From: JBDTSW01 sp963758845
GTDB taxonomy: Bacteria > Actinomycetota > Thermoleophilia > Solirubrobacterales > 70-9
Assembly: GCA_963758845.1 (NCBI GenBank)
Contig: CAVWWX010000002.1
Span: 1,612,001 to 1,676,000, forward strand
Length of the DNA: 64,000 bases
Direction: 5' to 3'
Shown here: positions 17,445 to 26,114 of the stretch, in pieces
Position numbering within the stretch: position 1 is the stretch's first letter
Layout: each line of letters begins with the position of its first letter
The notes under the pieces: model-generated
Databases searched by the model: none
What the model saw: the letters and a program-made list of their open reading frames with translations, nothing else
What the model was told of the DNA's origin: nothing
Program-made: the position numbers and the translations under genes

Positions 17445-18965
17445 ATGTCAATGTCATACAAACAAAGATTGTCTGACTTGGATCGCGAGGGTGACCGCTC
17501 GGTCACCGCCCAGATCGCCGACGCCTTCAGCGCCGCGATCGACGCCGGCGAGCTTGCTCCCGGCGATCAGCTTCCTCCCACGCGCGAGCTGGCCGAGCTC
17601 GCCGGTGTCAACCACCTGACCGCGGCGCGCGCGTATCGCAAGCTCGCCGAGATGGGCCTCGTCGCCGGCAGGGTCGGGCGGGGGACGTTCGTCCGCCAGA
17701 CGGCGCCCGAGGCCGGCCAAGCGCTCGCCGAGGGGTCGGACGGCTCGGCGTGGCAGCTCTACGCCCTGCCGGACGAGGTCGAGGCCCACTCCGACCGCAT
17801 CGTCGGCGAGATGTTCCACCAGGCCGGCCGCGACGACCTGATCCCGCTGATGCTGGGCTACCCGGCCGACAGCCTGTTCCCGACCGAACGCTTCGCTGCG
17901 ATCCTCGCGGACGTCGCGCGGCGGGAGGGCGCGCGCGTGCACCAATACGACGACGTCGAGGGCGTTCCCGAGCTCCGCGACGAGCTGGCAAGGCTCGGGC
18001 GCGACCAGGGCTTCGCGACCTCCCCGGACGAGATCGTCACCGCGACGGGAGCGGCCCAGGCGCTGTCGCTGGTGGCGCGGGCGCTGCTTCGCCCCGGCGA
18101 CATCGCGGCGGTCGAGTCGCCCACGTTCCCGGGGTCGCTGAACTCGATCCGCGCCACGGGCGCGTCGATGATGCCGGTGCCTGTCGACGACGATGGTCTC
18201 GACGTGGACGCCCTGGCGCAGCTCGTTCGCCGGCGTCAGATCAAGCTGGTCTGCCTCCAGCCGCGCCTTCACAACCCGACGGGCCGAGACCTCTCCCCGG
18301 AGCGCCGCGGCAGGCTGATCGAGCTCGCCCGCCGCGAGGGGTTCTTCATCGTCGAGGACGGCGTCTACGCCGACCTGCGCTTCGAGGGCGAGCCCCTGCG
18401 CGCGCTGCGGGAATCCGCCCCCGACCACGTGATCTACGTCTCGTCGCTCTCGAAGACCGTCTCGGCCGGCCTCCGCGCCGGGTGGATCGCGGCCACCGGG
18501 CCGGTGCTCGAGCGAATCGTCGCCCAGAAGCGGAGCGCGATGCTCAACACGCCGTCGATCACCGAGTTCGCTCTGGCCCGGTTCCTCGCCGAGGACGGCT
18601 ACCGCTCACAGCTCGACACCGCGATCGAGTTCTACGGCGAGCGCTGCGAGGTGCTCCTCGACGCCGTCACCGATCAGCTCGGCGGGATCGCGCGCGTCCA
18701 GCGGCCGCTCGGCGGCGGCCACCTTTGGCTGTCGTTCAACGGGCAGTTCGACGAACGAGCCCTGTATGAGGAGGCCGTCCGCCAGGGCGTCACCTTCCTG
18801 CCCGGCGCCGCGATGATGGCCGAGCGCCCCCGCGGCGCACACGCGCGCATCTCGTTCGGCTACCTCGACGCGCCGGAGCTGCGCGAGGGCGTGCGCCGGC
18901 TGGCGGCCGCGGTCCGCGCCGTCGGCCGGGCCGACCGCCAGCGCGAGGCGCTGCCGGTCGCCTAG
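17445..18965 (+). CDS. MocR/PdxR-type transcription regulator (GntR HTH plus aminotransferase domain)
   Basis: This 506-residue protein joins an N-terminal GntR winged helix (about 15-85: IADAFSAAIDAGELAPGDQL, PPTRELAELAGVNHLTAARAYRKL) to a class I aminotransferase-like domain (about 130-490). The PLP lysine is Lys337 in SSLSKTVSAGLRAGW, and HNPTG plus EDGVYADLRF are present, so PLP binding is likely. MocR proteins sense PLP or amino-compound adducts and usually control a divergent gene. The first codons are AT-richer than the surroundings. Its stop overlaps that of the convergent ligD gene in CTAG. The effector is unknown. Confidence 0.85.
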   Translation: MSMSYKQRLSDLDREGDRSVTAQIADAFSAAIDAGELAPGDQLPPTRELAELAGVNHLTAARAYRKLAEMGLVAGRVGRGTFVRQTAPEAGQALAEGSDGSAWQLYALPDEVEAHSDRIVGEMFHQAGRDDLIPLMLGYPADSLFPTERFAAILADVARREGARVHQYDDVEGVPELRDELARLGRDQGFATSPDEIVTATGAAQALSLVARALLRPGDIAAVESPTFPGSLNSIRATGASMMPVPVDDDGLDVDALAQLVRRRQIKLVCLQPRLHNPTGRDLSPERRGRLIELARREGFFIVEDGVYADLRFEGEPLRALRESAPDHVIYVSSLSKTVSAGLRAGWIAATGPVLERIVAQKRSAMLNTPSITEFALARFLAEDGYRSQLDTAIEFYGERCEVLLDAVTDQLGGIARVQRPLGGGHLWLSFNGQFDERALYEEAVRQGVTFLPGAAMMAERPRGAHARISFGYLDAPELREGVRRLAAAVRAVGRADRQREALPVA

Positions 18966-19819
18966 CCCCCGAAGGCCTCGGGGTCGGGCAGCTCCTGTTC
19001 CAGGTCCTGGACCTGGGCGAACAGGTCGCCGTGCTCGGCCACGCGGTCCAGCACCTCGTCCGCCTCGAAGCGCAGGAGGTCCGGGTCGCCCTTCGCGGCC
19101 GCCTCGGAGACCTCGTCCCAGTGCAGCGGCGTCGATGCGGTCGGATGGTCCTTCGCTCGTAGCGAGTAGACGGCCACCGTCGTCTTCGCTCGGTCGTTCT
19201 GGCTCCAGTCGACGAACACCTTGCCCTCGCGGAGCTCCTTCTTCATCCGCGAGAGGACCAGCTTCGGCTCCGAGCGCTCCAGCGCCTGCGCGAGCGTGTG
19301 GGCGAACGGCTTCGTGTCGTCGTAACCGACCGCGGAGTTGAGCGGCGCGTACAGCTGCAGGCCCTTCGATCCCGAGGTCTTCGGGAACGCCTCCAGGCCG
19401 AGCCGCTCGAACAGGGCACGGATCGTGAGAGCCACCTGGCAGCACTCGACGATGCTCGCCGGCGGCCCGGGGTCGAGGTCGAGGACGAGGACGGTGGGGG
19501 TCTCCGGGTCGTCGGCCAGTGACAGCGACGGGTGGAGCTCGAGCGCCGCCAGCTGGCCGAGCCAGGTCAGCGTGGCCAGGTCGTCACAGACGATGAAGTC
19601 GAGCTCGCCCTCCCGGCCCATCACGATCGGCGCGGTGCGCACCCACTCCGGCGTGCCCTTGGGGGCGCGCTTCTCGAAGAAGCGGGCCTCGTCCACGCCG
19701 TTGGGGTAACGCACCCGTGTCAGGGGCCGGCCGGCCAGGTGCGGCAGAAGCGCCGGGGCGACCCGCGCGTAGTAGTTGATCGCATCGCCCTTGGTGAACG
19801 CGGCCTTCGGCCACATCAC
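18962..19819 (-). CDS. ligD: LigD-type DNA repair polymerase/primase domain protein (stand-alone)
   Basis: The product is the archaeo-eukaryotic primase-like polymerase of bacterial end joining, which fills gaps at Ku-bound ends. Motifs are VRYPNGVDEARFFEKRAPKG, the catalytic DLDPG, SGSKGLQLYAPL and VDWSQNDRAKTTVAVYSLRA. There is no ligase or nuclease domain. The start is uncertain: GTG 19819 is the first usual start, yet the conserved N-terminal stretch VDGRSLSLTNLDKV lies upstream in the same frame and overlaps the end of ku, where no ATG, GTG or TTG occurs. A CTG start or an undetected indel is possible. Confidence 0.85.
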   Translation of the reverse strand: MMWPKAAFTKGDAINYYARVAPALLPHLAGRPLTRVRYPNGVDEARFFEKRAPKGTPEWVRTAPIVMGREGELDFIVCDDLATLTWLGQLAALELHPSLSLADDPETPTVLVLDLDPGPPASIVECCQVALTIRALFERLGLEAFPKTSGSKGLQLYAPLNSAVGYDDTKPFAHTLAQALERSEPKLVLSRMKKELREGKVFVDWSQNDRAKTTVAVYSLRAKDHPTASTPLHWDEVSEAAAKGDPDLLRFEADEVLDRVAEHGDLFAQVQDLEQELPDPEAFGG

Positions 19820-19860
19820 CTTGTCGAGGTTGGTCAGCGACAGGCTGCGCCCGTCGACCT

Positions 19861-20805
19861 CTACTTCGCGGCCTTGGCCTTGCTTCGCGATCGCGACGAG
19901 CCCTTGGCGCCGGACTTCGACGCGCTCTTGGACTTCGACTTGGAGGTGGACTTGCGGCCGTTCGAGGACGACGACTTCGACGACGACTTGCTCGGGGACT
20001 TCGAGCCCGCCGCCAGGGGCTCGCCCTTGACGGCCGCGAGGCTCTCCTCCAGCGCGGCCATCAGGTCGGGCGCCTTGGTCGGCGTGGGCTCCTCCGAGAC
20101 CGCCTGCACCAGGTCCTCGCCCTGGGCCTTGGCCTCGATGCGCGCCAAGAGCTCCTCGCGATACTCGTCGTGGAACTCGTCCGGGTCGAAGTCCGAGGTG
20201 AGCGAGCCGACCAGCTGCTTCGCCATCTGGAGCTCCTTGGCCTTCGGCTTCTCGAGCTCCTCCGGCACGACCCCGTCAAGCTCGGCAGGGGGCACGATCT
20301 CGTCGGCGAACCGCATCGTCGTCAACGTCAGCACGTCGCCCATCGGCCGCAGCGCCGCCAGGTGCTCCTTGTTTCGAAGCACGAAGCGGGCGACGGCGAC
20401 CTTGCGCTCGTCCGCCATCGCCTTGACCAGCAGGCCGTAGGCGCGCTCGGCGCCGGCCTCGGGCCCCAGGTAGTACGGCTGCACGAAGTAGATGGGGTCG
20501 ATGTCGTCGAGGTCGACGAACGCCTCGACCTCGATCGCCTTGGTCTTCTTCGGGTCGAGCTCCTCGAGCTCGTCGCGCGAGAAGACGACGTACTGGTCGG
20601 GGGCCAGCTCGTAGCCCTTGACGATCTCCTCGTAGGCGACCTCCTCGCCGTCGGCCTCGGCGACACGCTTGTGGCGCACGCGGGAGGAGTCGGACTCGCG
20701 GAGCTCGCGGAAGCTGATCTGGCGCCGCGAGACGGCGCTGTACAGCTTCACGGGCACGTTGAGGAGCCCGAAGGAGATGCTGCCTGACCAAATTGCTCTT
20801 GCCAT
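19861..20805 (-). CDS. ku: Non-homologous end-joining protein Ku
   Basis: Bacterial Ku is a homodimeric ring that binds DNA ends and recruits LigD. The 314-residue protein starts with the canonical MARAIWSGSISFGLLNVPVKLY and carries the Ku core through about residue 255 (GYELAPDQYVVFSRDELEEL, YFVQPYYLGPE, MRFADEIV). The last 60 or so residues are a low-complexity Ser/Lys/Arg tail, as in actinobacterial Ku proteins with DNA-binding extensions. It precedes the ligD polymerase gene and is divergent from trpS. Confidence 0.95.
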   Translation of the reverse strand: MARAIWSGSISFGLLNVPVKLYSAVSRRQISFRELRESDSSRVRHKRVAEADGEEVAYEEIVKGYELAPDQYVVFSRDELEELDPKKTKAIEVEAFVDLDDIDPIYFVQPYYLGPEAGAERAYGLLVKAMADERKVAVARFVLRNKEHLAALRPMGDVLTLTTMRFADEIVPPAELDGVVPEELEKPKAKELQMAKQLVGSLTSDFDPDEFHDEYREELLARIEAKAQGEDLVQAVSEEPTPTKAPDLMAALEESLAAVKGEPLAAGSKSPSKSSSKSSSSNGRKSTSKSKSKSASKSGAKGSSRSRSKAKAAK

Positions 20806-20931
20806 AGCTCGTTAGTGGAGACCGGGGTCGACCTGAAAACTAATCGGCCTCACATCCCAGTTTCCCACTTCGGCCCCGTTTTCATGCACGACGTTCCCCG
20901 CGGCAGCGATCTTGCGGGTTCAACCACGCAA

Positions 20932-20937
20932 TAGATT
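20932..20937 (+). promoter_or_regulatory. -10 box TAGATT before trpS
   Basis: The hexamer ends 10 nt before ATG 20948. It supports that start rather than the in-frame upstream start at 20912, which would lie upstream of the -10 box. Confidence 0.45.
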
Positions 20938-20947
20938 CCTCGTTCCC

Positions 20948-21946
20948 ATGCGCATCTTCTCCGGCATCCAGCCCACCGGGCGCAAGCACCTCGGCAACTA
21001 CATCGGGGCCATCCGCCAGTACGTCGAGGGACAGGACCGGGGCGAGGCGATCTACTGCATCGTCGACCTGCACGCGATCACGGTCGACTTCAATCCCGCC
21101 GAGCTGCGCGAGCGCCTCTACGACACCACCGCGATCCTGCTGGCCGCCGGGCTGGACCCCGTCCGTTGCATCCTCTTTCGCCAGTCCGACGTTCGCGAGC
21201 ACACCGAGCTGGCCTGGCTTCTCGGCGCGGTGACCGCCTGGGGTGACCTCAACCGGATGAACCAGTGGAAGGACAAGCGCGAGCTGCTGGAGGGGCGCCA
21301 GGGCGCGTTCGTGTCCTCCGGCCTCTTCACCTACCCGGTGCTGCAGGCGGCGGACGTGCTGGCCTACCGGGCCAACGAGGTTCCGGTGGGCGACGACCAG
21401 CGCCAGCACGTCGAGCTGATGCGCGAGATCGCGCGGCGCTTCAACGAGCGCTTCGGCGAGACCCTAACGGTCCCCGAGCACCGGATCCCCGCGCTCGGCG
21501 CCCGAATCATGGACCTGCAGGAGCCCGGATCGAAGATGGCGACGACCGGGGGCACCGAGGCCGGGACAGTCCTGGTGCTGGACGAGCCCGACGTCGTGCG
21601 CAAGAAGGTCATGAGCGCCGTCACCGACTCGGGCTCAGAGGTTCGGCGCGGCCAGGACAAGCCGGGGGTCACGAACCTGATCGACGTCCTGGCGGTCATC
21701 CGCGGCAGCGACCCGGCGGTCATCGAGGCCGAGTTCGAGGGCTCGGGCTACGGCGACTTCAAGGGCGCCGTCGCCGACGCCGTGGTCGCCTACCTCGAGC
21801 CCGTGCGCGAGCGCTACGACGAGCTCCGCGGCGACGAGCCGGCGCTCGAGTCGGCGCTCTCCGAGGGCGCCGCAAAGGCGGGCGAGATCGCGGCGGACAC
21901 GCTCGCCGACGTGCGCGACCGGATGGGGATCGGCCCGCGGCGCTGA
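20948..21946 (+). CDS. trpS: Tryptophanyl-tRNA synthetase
   Basis: TrpS charges tRNA-Trp. From ATG 20948 it has 332 residues. The class I signature is TGRKHLGNYIGA at about 10-21, followed by FRQSDVREHTELAWLL, TYPVLQAADVL and VPVGDDQRQHVEL. The second signature, usually KMSKS, reads KMATT at residues 196-200 (GSKMATTGGTEAGTV), so the second lysine is absent. VRKKVMSAVTDSG and the C-terminal anticodon-binding helices are normal. It is the only clear copy in the window and starts a run with scpA and scpB. Confidence 0.94.
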   Translation: MRIFSGIQPTGRKHLGNYIGAIRQYVEGQDRGEAIYCIVDLHAITVDFNPAELRERLYDTTAILLAAGLDPVRCILFRQSDVREHTELAWLLGAVTAWGDLNRMNQWKDKRELLEGRQGAFVSSGLFTYPVLQAADVLAYRANEVPVGDDQRQHVELMREIARRFNERFGETLTVPEHRIPALGARIMDLQEPGSKMATTGGTEAGTVLVLDEPDVVRKKVMSAVTDSGSEVRRGQDKPGVTNLIDVLAVIRGSDPAVIEAEFEGSGYGDFKGAVADAVVAYLEPVRERYDELRGDEPALESALSEGAAKAGEIAADTLADVRDRMGIGPRR

Positions 21947-21976
21947 ACCGCCACGGTTGGCGACCTGCGCTGCCCC

Positions 21977-21982
21977 TATCGT
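21977..21982 (+). promoter_or_regulatory. -10 box TATCGT before scpA
   Basis: The hexamer lies in the 45-nt trpS-scpA gap and ends 9 nt before the scpA ATG at 21992. Confidence 0.35.
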
Positions 21983-21991
21983 TGACGCGCG

Positions 21992-22711
21992 ATGAGAGCC
22001 GCCGAGCTCGATCTCGACCTCGACGTCTTCGCCGGTCCGTTCGACCTGCTGATGACCCTCGTGCTGCGCGAGGAGGTCAGCCTGGCCGAGGTCGCCCTCG
22101 GCGAGATCGTCGTCGCCTACGTCGAGCACCTCGACGAGGCCGGCGAGCTCGACCTGGAGGCGGCGACCGAGTTCCTCGTCCTGATCGCCTCGCTGCTCGA
22201 GCTGAAGTCGCGGCTCTTGTTGCCGCAGGCCGAGGAGGACGAGATCCAGCTGGGCCCGGAGGAGGCCGCCGACGAACTCCTGGCTCGAATGCTCGAGTAC
22301 GCCCGCTACCGCGAGGCCGCCGAGCACATGCGCGACCTCTTCGCCGACGGACGGCGCTACCTGTACCGGCTGGCGCCGCTGCCGCCGGAGCTTCGCCGCG
22401 TCTCGCTCGACGCGGCTCAGCCCGCCTACGAGGCCCAGCAGCTCGGGGTCGCCCTGGGCGACCTGCTGCGCCTGCCGCCCGCGCCCGACACCTCCCATAT
22501 CCGTCCGACGGTCTCCCTCGAGCGCCGGCTCGGGGTCCTGCGCGAGCTGCTGGGGCGCCGCCGCTCGTTCGACTTCGACGAGTTGTTCGCCGACGAGGAC
22601 CGGCTGACCCAGGCGGTGACCCTGTTCGCGCTGCTCGAGATGCACAAGCGCGGCGAGGCAAGCTGGAGCCAGAAGGACACGTTCGGCCCGATCCAGGTGG
22701 AGGCGCTGTGA
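21992..22711 (+). CDS. scpA: Segregation and condensation protein A (kleisin)
   Basis: ScpA is the kleisin that bridges the two Smc heads in condensin. The 239-residue protein opens with the conserved VFAGPFDLLMTLVLREEVSLAEVAL and has LDLEAATEFLVLIASLLELKSRLLLP, both typical of the Smc neck-binding N-terminus, and a winged-helix-like C-terminus (QAVTLFALLEMHKRGEASWSQ). The partner scpB follows after 13 nt, and smc lies 37 kb downstream. Confidence 0.95.
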   Translation: MRAAELDLDLDVFAGPFDLLMTLVLREEVSLAEVALGEIVVAYVEHLDEAGELDLEAATEFLVLIASLLELKSRLLLPQAEEDEIQLGPEEAADELLARMLEYARYREAAEHMRDLFADGRRYLYRLAPLPPELRRVSLDAAQPAYEAQQLGVALGDLLRLPPAPDTSHIRPTVSLERRLGVLRELLGRRRSFDFDELFADEDRLTQAVTLFALLEMHKRGEASWSQKDTFGPIQVEAL

Positions 22712-22724
22712 GAGGGCGGCGGGG

Positions 22725-23294
22725 ATGACCGATCTCGAGCGCACGATCGAGGCGCTCTTGTTCCTCTCGCCCGAGCCGGTGTCGACGGCCGACCTCGCCG
22801 AGGCCTGCGACGTGACCGAGGCCGAGGTCGACCGGGCCCTTGACGCGCTTGGGCCCGCGCTCGCCGAGGGGCAGCGCGGCGTCGTCCTCCGCCAGGTCGC
22901 CGGTGGCCACACGCTGGCGGCCGACCCGGTGGCCGAGGACGCCGCCCGGCGGCTCCTGGCCAAGCCCCGCACGCCTCCGCTTACGCAGGCGCAGGCCGAG
23001 ACGCTCGCGATCGTCGCCTACCTCCAGCCTGTCTCGCGGCCCGAGGTGGCCCGGATCCGGGGCGTGAACTCCGAATCCGCGACGCAGACGCTCGCCGAGC
23101 GCGGCCTGATCGAGGAGTCGGGGCGCTCGCAGTTCGGCGCCGTCGTCTACCGCACGACGGAGCTGTTCGAACGGCTGTTCGGGCTCTCGGGGCTGGACCA
23201 GCTTCCCGAGCCCTCGAGATTCGATCCCACGCCCGAGGACGAGCGCGAGCTGCGCGAGCGGCTGCTGAAGGCCGGGGAGCAGCGGGCCCCCTAG
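22725..23294 (+). CDS. scpB: Segregation and condensation protein B
   Basis: ScpB dimers bind the middle of ScpA and regulate the Smc ATPase. The 189-residue protein has two winged-helix domains: LERTIEALLFLSPEPVSTADLAEA near the start and the conserved LTQAQAETLAIVAYLQPVSRPEVARIRGV in the second, then LAERGLIEESGR and YRTTELFERLFGLSGLDQLP. It sits between scpA and rluB, the usual order in Gram-positive genomes. Confidence 0.95.
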   Translation: MTDLERTIEALLFLSPEPVSTADLAEACDVTEAEVDRALDALGPALAEGQRGVVLRQVAGGHTLAADPVAEDAARRLLAKPRTPPLTQAQAETLAIVAYLQPVSRPEVARIRGVNSESATQTLAERGLIEESGRSQFGAVVYRTTELFERLFGLSGLDQLPEPSRFDPTPEDERELRERLLKAGEQRAP

Positions 23295-23305
23295 CCGCGG
23301 CGCGC

Positions 23306-23311
23306 TAGCGT
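23306..23311 (+). promoter_or_regulatory. -10 box TAGCGT before rluB
   Basis: The hexamer ends 7 nt before ATG 23319, within the 24-nt scpB-rluB gap. Confidence 0.4.
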
Positions 23312-23318
23312 CGGCCGC

Positions 23319-24017
23319 ATGCGACTCGTCAAGTACCTCGCCCACTCCGGGGTCGCCTCCCGGCGGCGCTCCGAGGAGCTGATCAAGGCGGGGCGGGTGG
23401 CGATCGCAGGGGACATCGTCACCGATCCCGCGCGCGACGTCGACGAGAACTCCGGCGTCGAGGTCGACGGCCGGCCGGTCGCGCCCGAGCCGCGGGAGGC
23501 CTGGGTCCTCAACAAGCCGCGCGGCGTCGTCTCGACCGCGCGAGAGCCGGGCCGGCGCCGGGCCGTGACCGAGTTGGTGGACACCGCGGCACGGCTCTAC
23601 CCGGTCGGGCGGCTGGATGTCGACTCCCAGGGGCTGATCCTCCTGACCAACGACGGCGAGCTGGCCGAGCGGCTGATGCATCCGCGCTACGAGGTGCCGC
23701 GGACCTACCGTGTCCGGCTGCGCCGGCCCGTCGAGGCCGCCCAGCTCCGGTCGCTGCGTCATGGCGTCGAGCTCGACGACGGACCGACGACGCCCGCCAG
23801 GGTCCGCAAGGCCTCGGCCCGCGTGATCGAGCTGACCATGCACGAGGGCCGAAATCGCCAGGTGCGACGGATGGTCGAGGCCGTCGGCAACCAGGTCGTC
23901 GACCTGACCCGCGTCCGGTTCGGCTCGCTGGAGCTCGGTGAGCTGCGCGAGGGAACGGCGCGCCGCCTGCGGCCCGCCGAGATCAAGCGGCTCTGGAAGG
24001 ATGCGGGCAATGGCTAA
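23319..24017 (+). CDS. rluB: rRNA pseudouridine synthase, RsuA/RluB family
   Basis: The 232-residue enzyme isomerises a uridine in rRNA, probably in 23S rRNA. An S4 RNA-binding domain (RLVKYLAHSGVASRRRSEELIKAGRVAI) is followed by VLNKPRGVVST and the catalytic motif GRLDVDSQGLILLTNDGELA with its aspartate, then HEGRNRQVRRMVEAVG. It is in the scpAB neighbourhood as in Bacillus. The exact target base cannot be told from sequence. The last 8 nt overlap aroH. Confidence 0.92.
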   Translation: MRLVKYLAHSGVASRRRSEELIKAGRVAIAGDIVTDPARDVDENSGVEVDGRPVAPEPREAWVLNKPRGVVSTAREPGRRRAVTELVDTAARLYPVGRLDVDSQGLILLTNDGELAERLMHPRYEVPRTYRVRLRRPVEAAQLRSLRHGVELDDGPTTPARVRKASARVIELTMHEGRNRQVRRMVEAVGNQVVDLTRVRFGSLELGELREGTARRLRPAEIKRLWKDAGNG

Positions 24018-24387
24018 GGATCAACGGCTCTGGGCCGTCCGCGGGGCGGTCAAGGTCGAGTCCAACGACGTGGACTCGATCACCGACGCGACCGAGCAGC
24101 TCATGCGGGAGCTGATGAGCCGCAACGAGATCGCCCCGGACCAGATGGTGAGCTGCCTGTTCACCGCCACCGACGACCTGAACGCCGAGTTCCCGGCGGT
24201 CGCCGCCCGGAGGTTGGGCCTGGACGCGGTGCCCCTGCTGTGCACTCGCGAGCTGGACGTGCGCAACGCGATGCGCAGCGTGGTGCGCGTGATGGCGCAC
24301 TACTACGCATCCGGGTCGCACAAGCCCCAGCACGTGTACCTCGGGAAGGCCCAGGAGCTCCGGGCCGACCTTCACTCCGCCCAGTGA
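24010..24387 (+). CDS. aroH: Monofunctional chorismate mutase, AroH class
   Basis: AroH converts chorismate to prephenate for Phe and Tyr synthesis. From ATG 24010 the protein has 125 residues and the trimeric pseudo-alpha/beta-barrel family features: the N-terminal arginine in WAVRGA, the FTATDDLNAEFPAVAAR segment, the glutamate in CTRELDV, the arginine in SVVRVMAH, and the tyrosine of HVYLGKAQELR. These match the B. subtilis residues that hold chorismate. It overlaps rluB by 8 nt and the next gene by 4 nt. Confidence 0.92.
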   Translation: MAKDQRLWAVRGAVKVESNDVDSITDATEQLMRELMSRNEIAPDQMVSCLFTATDDLNAEFPAVAARRLGLDAVPLLCTRELDVRNAMRSVVRVMAHYYASGSHKPQHVYLGKAQELRADLHSAQ

Positions 24388-24917
24388 GCGAGACGGCTTG
24401 GGCGGTGCGCGCGGTTCGCCGCGAGGACGCAGGCGCCATCGTCGAGCTCGTCCACGACTGCTTCGAGGAGTACCGCGAGATCGCGCCGGCGGGCTGGGAG
24501 CCTCCACCCGACAGGCGCGGGCCCAGGGAACGGATGGAGGCGGGGCTCGAGCGCGCAAGCACGCGCGGGCTCGTGGGCGAGGCTGCCGGCGATCACGCCG
24601 GCCACGTGCTGTGGATCCCCGCGGCCGACTCGGAGCGGATCGACACCGACGACCCCGAGGTCGCCTACCTGTGGCAGCTCTTCGTCGCTCCGGCCCACCG
24701 TGGATCGGGCCTGGCGAGTCGCCTGATGGGGGACACGCTGGACGCGGCGAGCGCGGGGTACGAGGAGATCCGGCTGCTGACGCCGCGTGACCACGCTCGA
24801 GCGCGACGGTTCTACGAGCGCGAGGGTTGGAGCCTCCTGGGTGACTGGGGAATGGACTCCGACCTGAAGCTCCCCATCGTCGAGTACGGCCTGCGGTTGC
24901 GGAACCGGCAGAATTGA
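24384..24917 (+). CDS. GNAT-family N-acetyltransferase
   Basis: The 177-residue product from GTG 24384 has a full GNAT fold: AVRREDAGAIVELVHDCFEEY (strand 1/helix 1), YLWQLFVAPAHRGSGLASRLM (strand 4 plus the acetyl-CoA loop HRGSGLA), and the C-terminal RARRFYEREGWSLLGDW. The substrate is unknown. It overlaps the aroH stop (GTGA) and ends 4 nt before hisC, so it is co-translated with aromatic amino acid genes, though a link to that pathway is not proven. Confidence 0.85.
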   Translation: MSETAWAVRAVRREDAGAIVELVHDCFEEYREIAPAGWEPPPDRRGPRERMEAGLERASTRGLVGEAAGDHAGHVLWIPAADSERIDTDDPEVAYLWQLFVAPAHRGSGLASRLMGDTLDAASAGYEEIRLLTPRDHARARRFYEREGWSLLGDWGMDSDLKLPIVEYGLRLRNRQN

Positions 24918-24921
24918 AGCC

Positions 24922-26013
24922 ATGGCCGTCACGTTCGCCCAGAAGCTCGCCGCGATCCCGGGCTACACCCCGGGTGTGCCCAAGGGCAAGGCCCCCGAGG
25001 CGATCGCCGACTCGCAGATCGCGCAACTGGCCTCCAACGAGTCGCCGTTCCCGCCGCATCCAGCGGTCGTGGAAGCGATCGCCAAGGCGGCGGCGGCGTC
25101 GAACCGCTACCCGGATCCCGACGCCACGCTGCTGCGTCGCCGCGTCTCCGAGCGGTTCGAGGTCGACTCGCCGCAGATCGCCGTCTCGAACGGCTCCTGC
25201 GAGGTCCTGCTCGCCGCCGCCCTGGCGCTGTGCGAGCCGGGCTCCGAGCTGGTGTACGCGTGGCCGTCGTTCTCGATCTACCCGTATCTCGCGCCGCTGT
25301 CGTGCGCGCGAGAGATCCGCGTTCCGCTGACGGGCGACGACGTACACGACCTCGACGCGATCGCGACCGAGATCACCGCCGCCACCCAGCTCGTGATCGT
25401 CTGCAACCCGAACAACCCCACCGGGACCCACATCCCGGCCCAGCGGATCGGCGCCTTCCTCGAGCGCGTCCCCGGCCACGTGACGGTGATCATCGACGAG
25501 GCGTACGTCGAGTTTCAGACCCACGACGACCCGGACACGACCGCGGACCTTCGCCGGGACTTCCCGAACCTGGTGGTACTGCGAACCTTCTCGAAGGCCT
25601 ACGGCCTGGCCGGCCTCCGCGTCGGGTACGCGCTGTGCGCTCCTGCGTTTCGCTCGGCCGTGGACGCCGTGCGCCAGCCGTTCAGCGTCAACGCGGTCGC
25701 TCAGGCCGCCGGAGCCGAGGCGATCCGCCACGCCGACGATGTCGCGAAGCGGGTCGAGTCAACGATCGCCGAGCGCGTCACCGTCGAGGAGGGAGCCCGC
25801 AAGCTCGGGCTCTCGACGCCCGACTCGCATGCCAACTTCTCGTGGATCGACCTCGGAGACGCCGACGAGGGTGACGTCGTCGAGGCTCTGGGGGCCGAGG
25901 GGATCGTCGTCCGCCCGGGGACCCCGCTGGGCGGCCCTGGACACATCCGCGTCTCGTACGGGAAGCCGGAGGAGAACCGGCGCTTCCTGAACGCGCTGCG
26001 CGCCTCGATCTGA
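24922..26013 (+). CDS. hisC: Histidinol-phosphate/aromatic aminotransferase (HisC family)
   Basis: This 363-residue PLP enzyme belongs to the HisC branch of class I aminotransferases. ASNESPFPPHPAVVEAI, the NPNNPTGTHIP loop, DEAYVEF and the PLP lysine at about residue 225 in RTFSKAYGLAGLRVGYAL are clear, and the late arginine is in GHIRVSYGKPEENRRFL. HisC-family enzymes act on histidinol phosphate or on phenylpyruvate/hydroxyphenylpyruvate. No his genes are nearby, while aroH, DAHP synthase, tyrA and aroA are, so an aromatic aminotransferase role is the better inference here. Confidence 0.9.
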   Translation: MAVTFAQKLAAIPGYTPGVPKGKAPEAIADSQIAQLASNESPFPPHPAVVEAIAKAAAASNRYPDPDATLLRRRVSERFEVDSPQIAVSNGSCEVLLAAALALCEPGSELVYAWPSFSIYPYLAPLSCAREIRVPLTGDDVHDLDAIATEITAATQLVIVCNPNNPTGTHIPAQRIGAFLERVPGHVTVIIDEAYVEFQTHDDPDTTADLRRDFPNLVVLRTFSKAYGLAGLRVGYALCAPAFRSAVDAVRQPFSVNAVAQAAGAEAIRHADDVAKRVESTIAERVTVEEGARKLGLSTPDSHANFSWIDLGDADEGDVVEALGAEGIVVRPGTPLGGPGHIRVSYGKPEENRRFLNALRASI

Positions 26014-26114
26014 AGCGCAGGGTCGCCTTGACGCTCCGAGCTCGGGTGGCTCGCGCCCGGTCACCCCTGATCGCGATCCGCGTGGCTTGACGGCCGGCAG
26101 GCTCGTGGCAGGGG

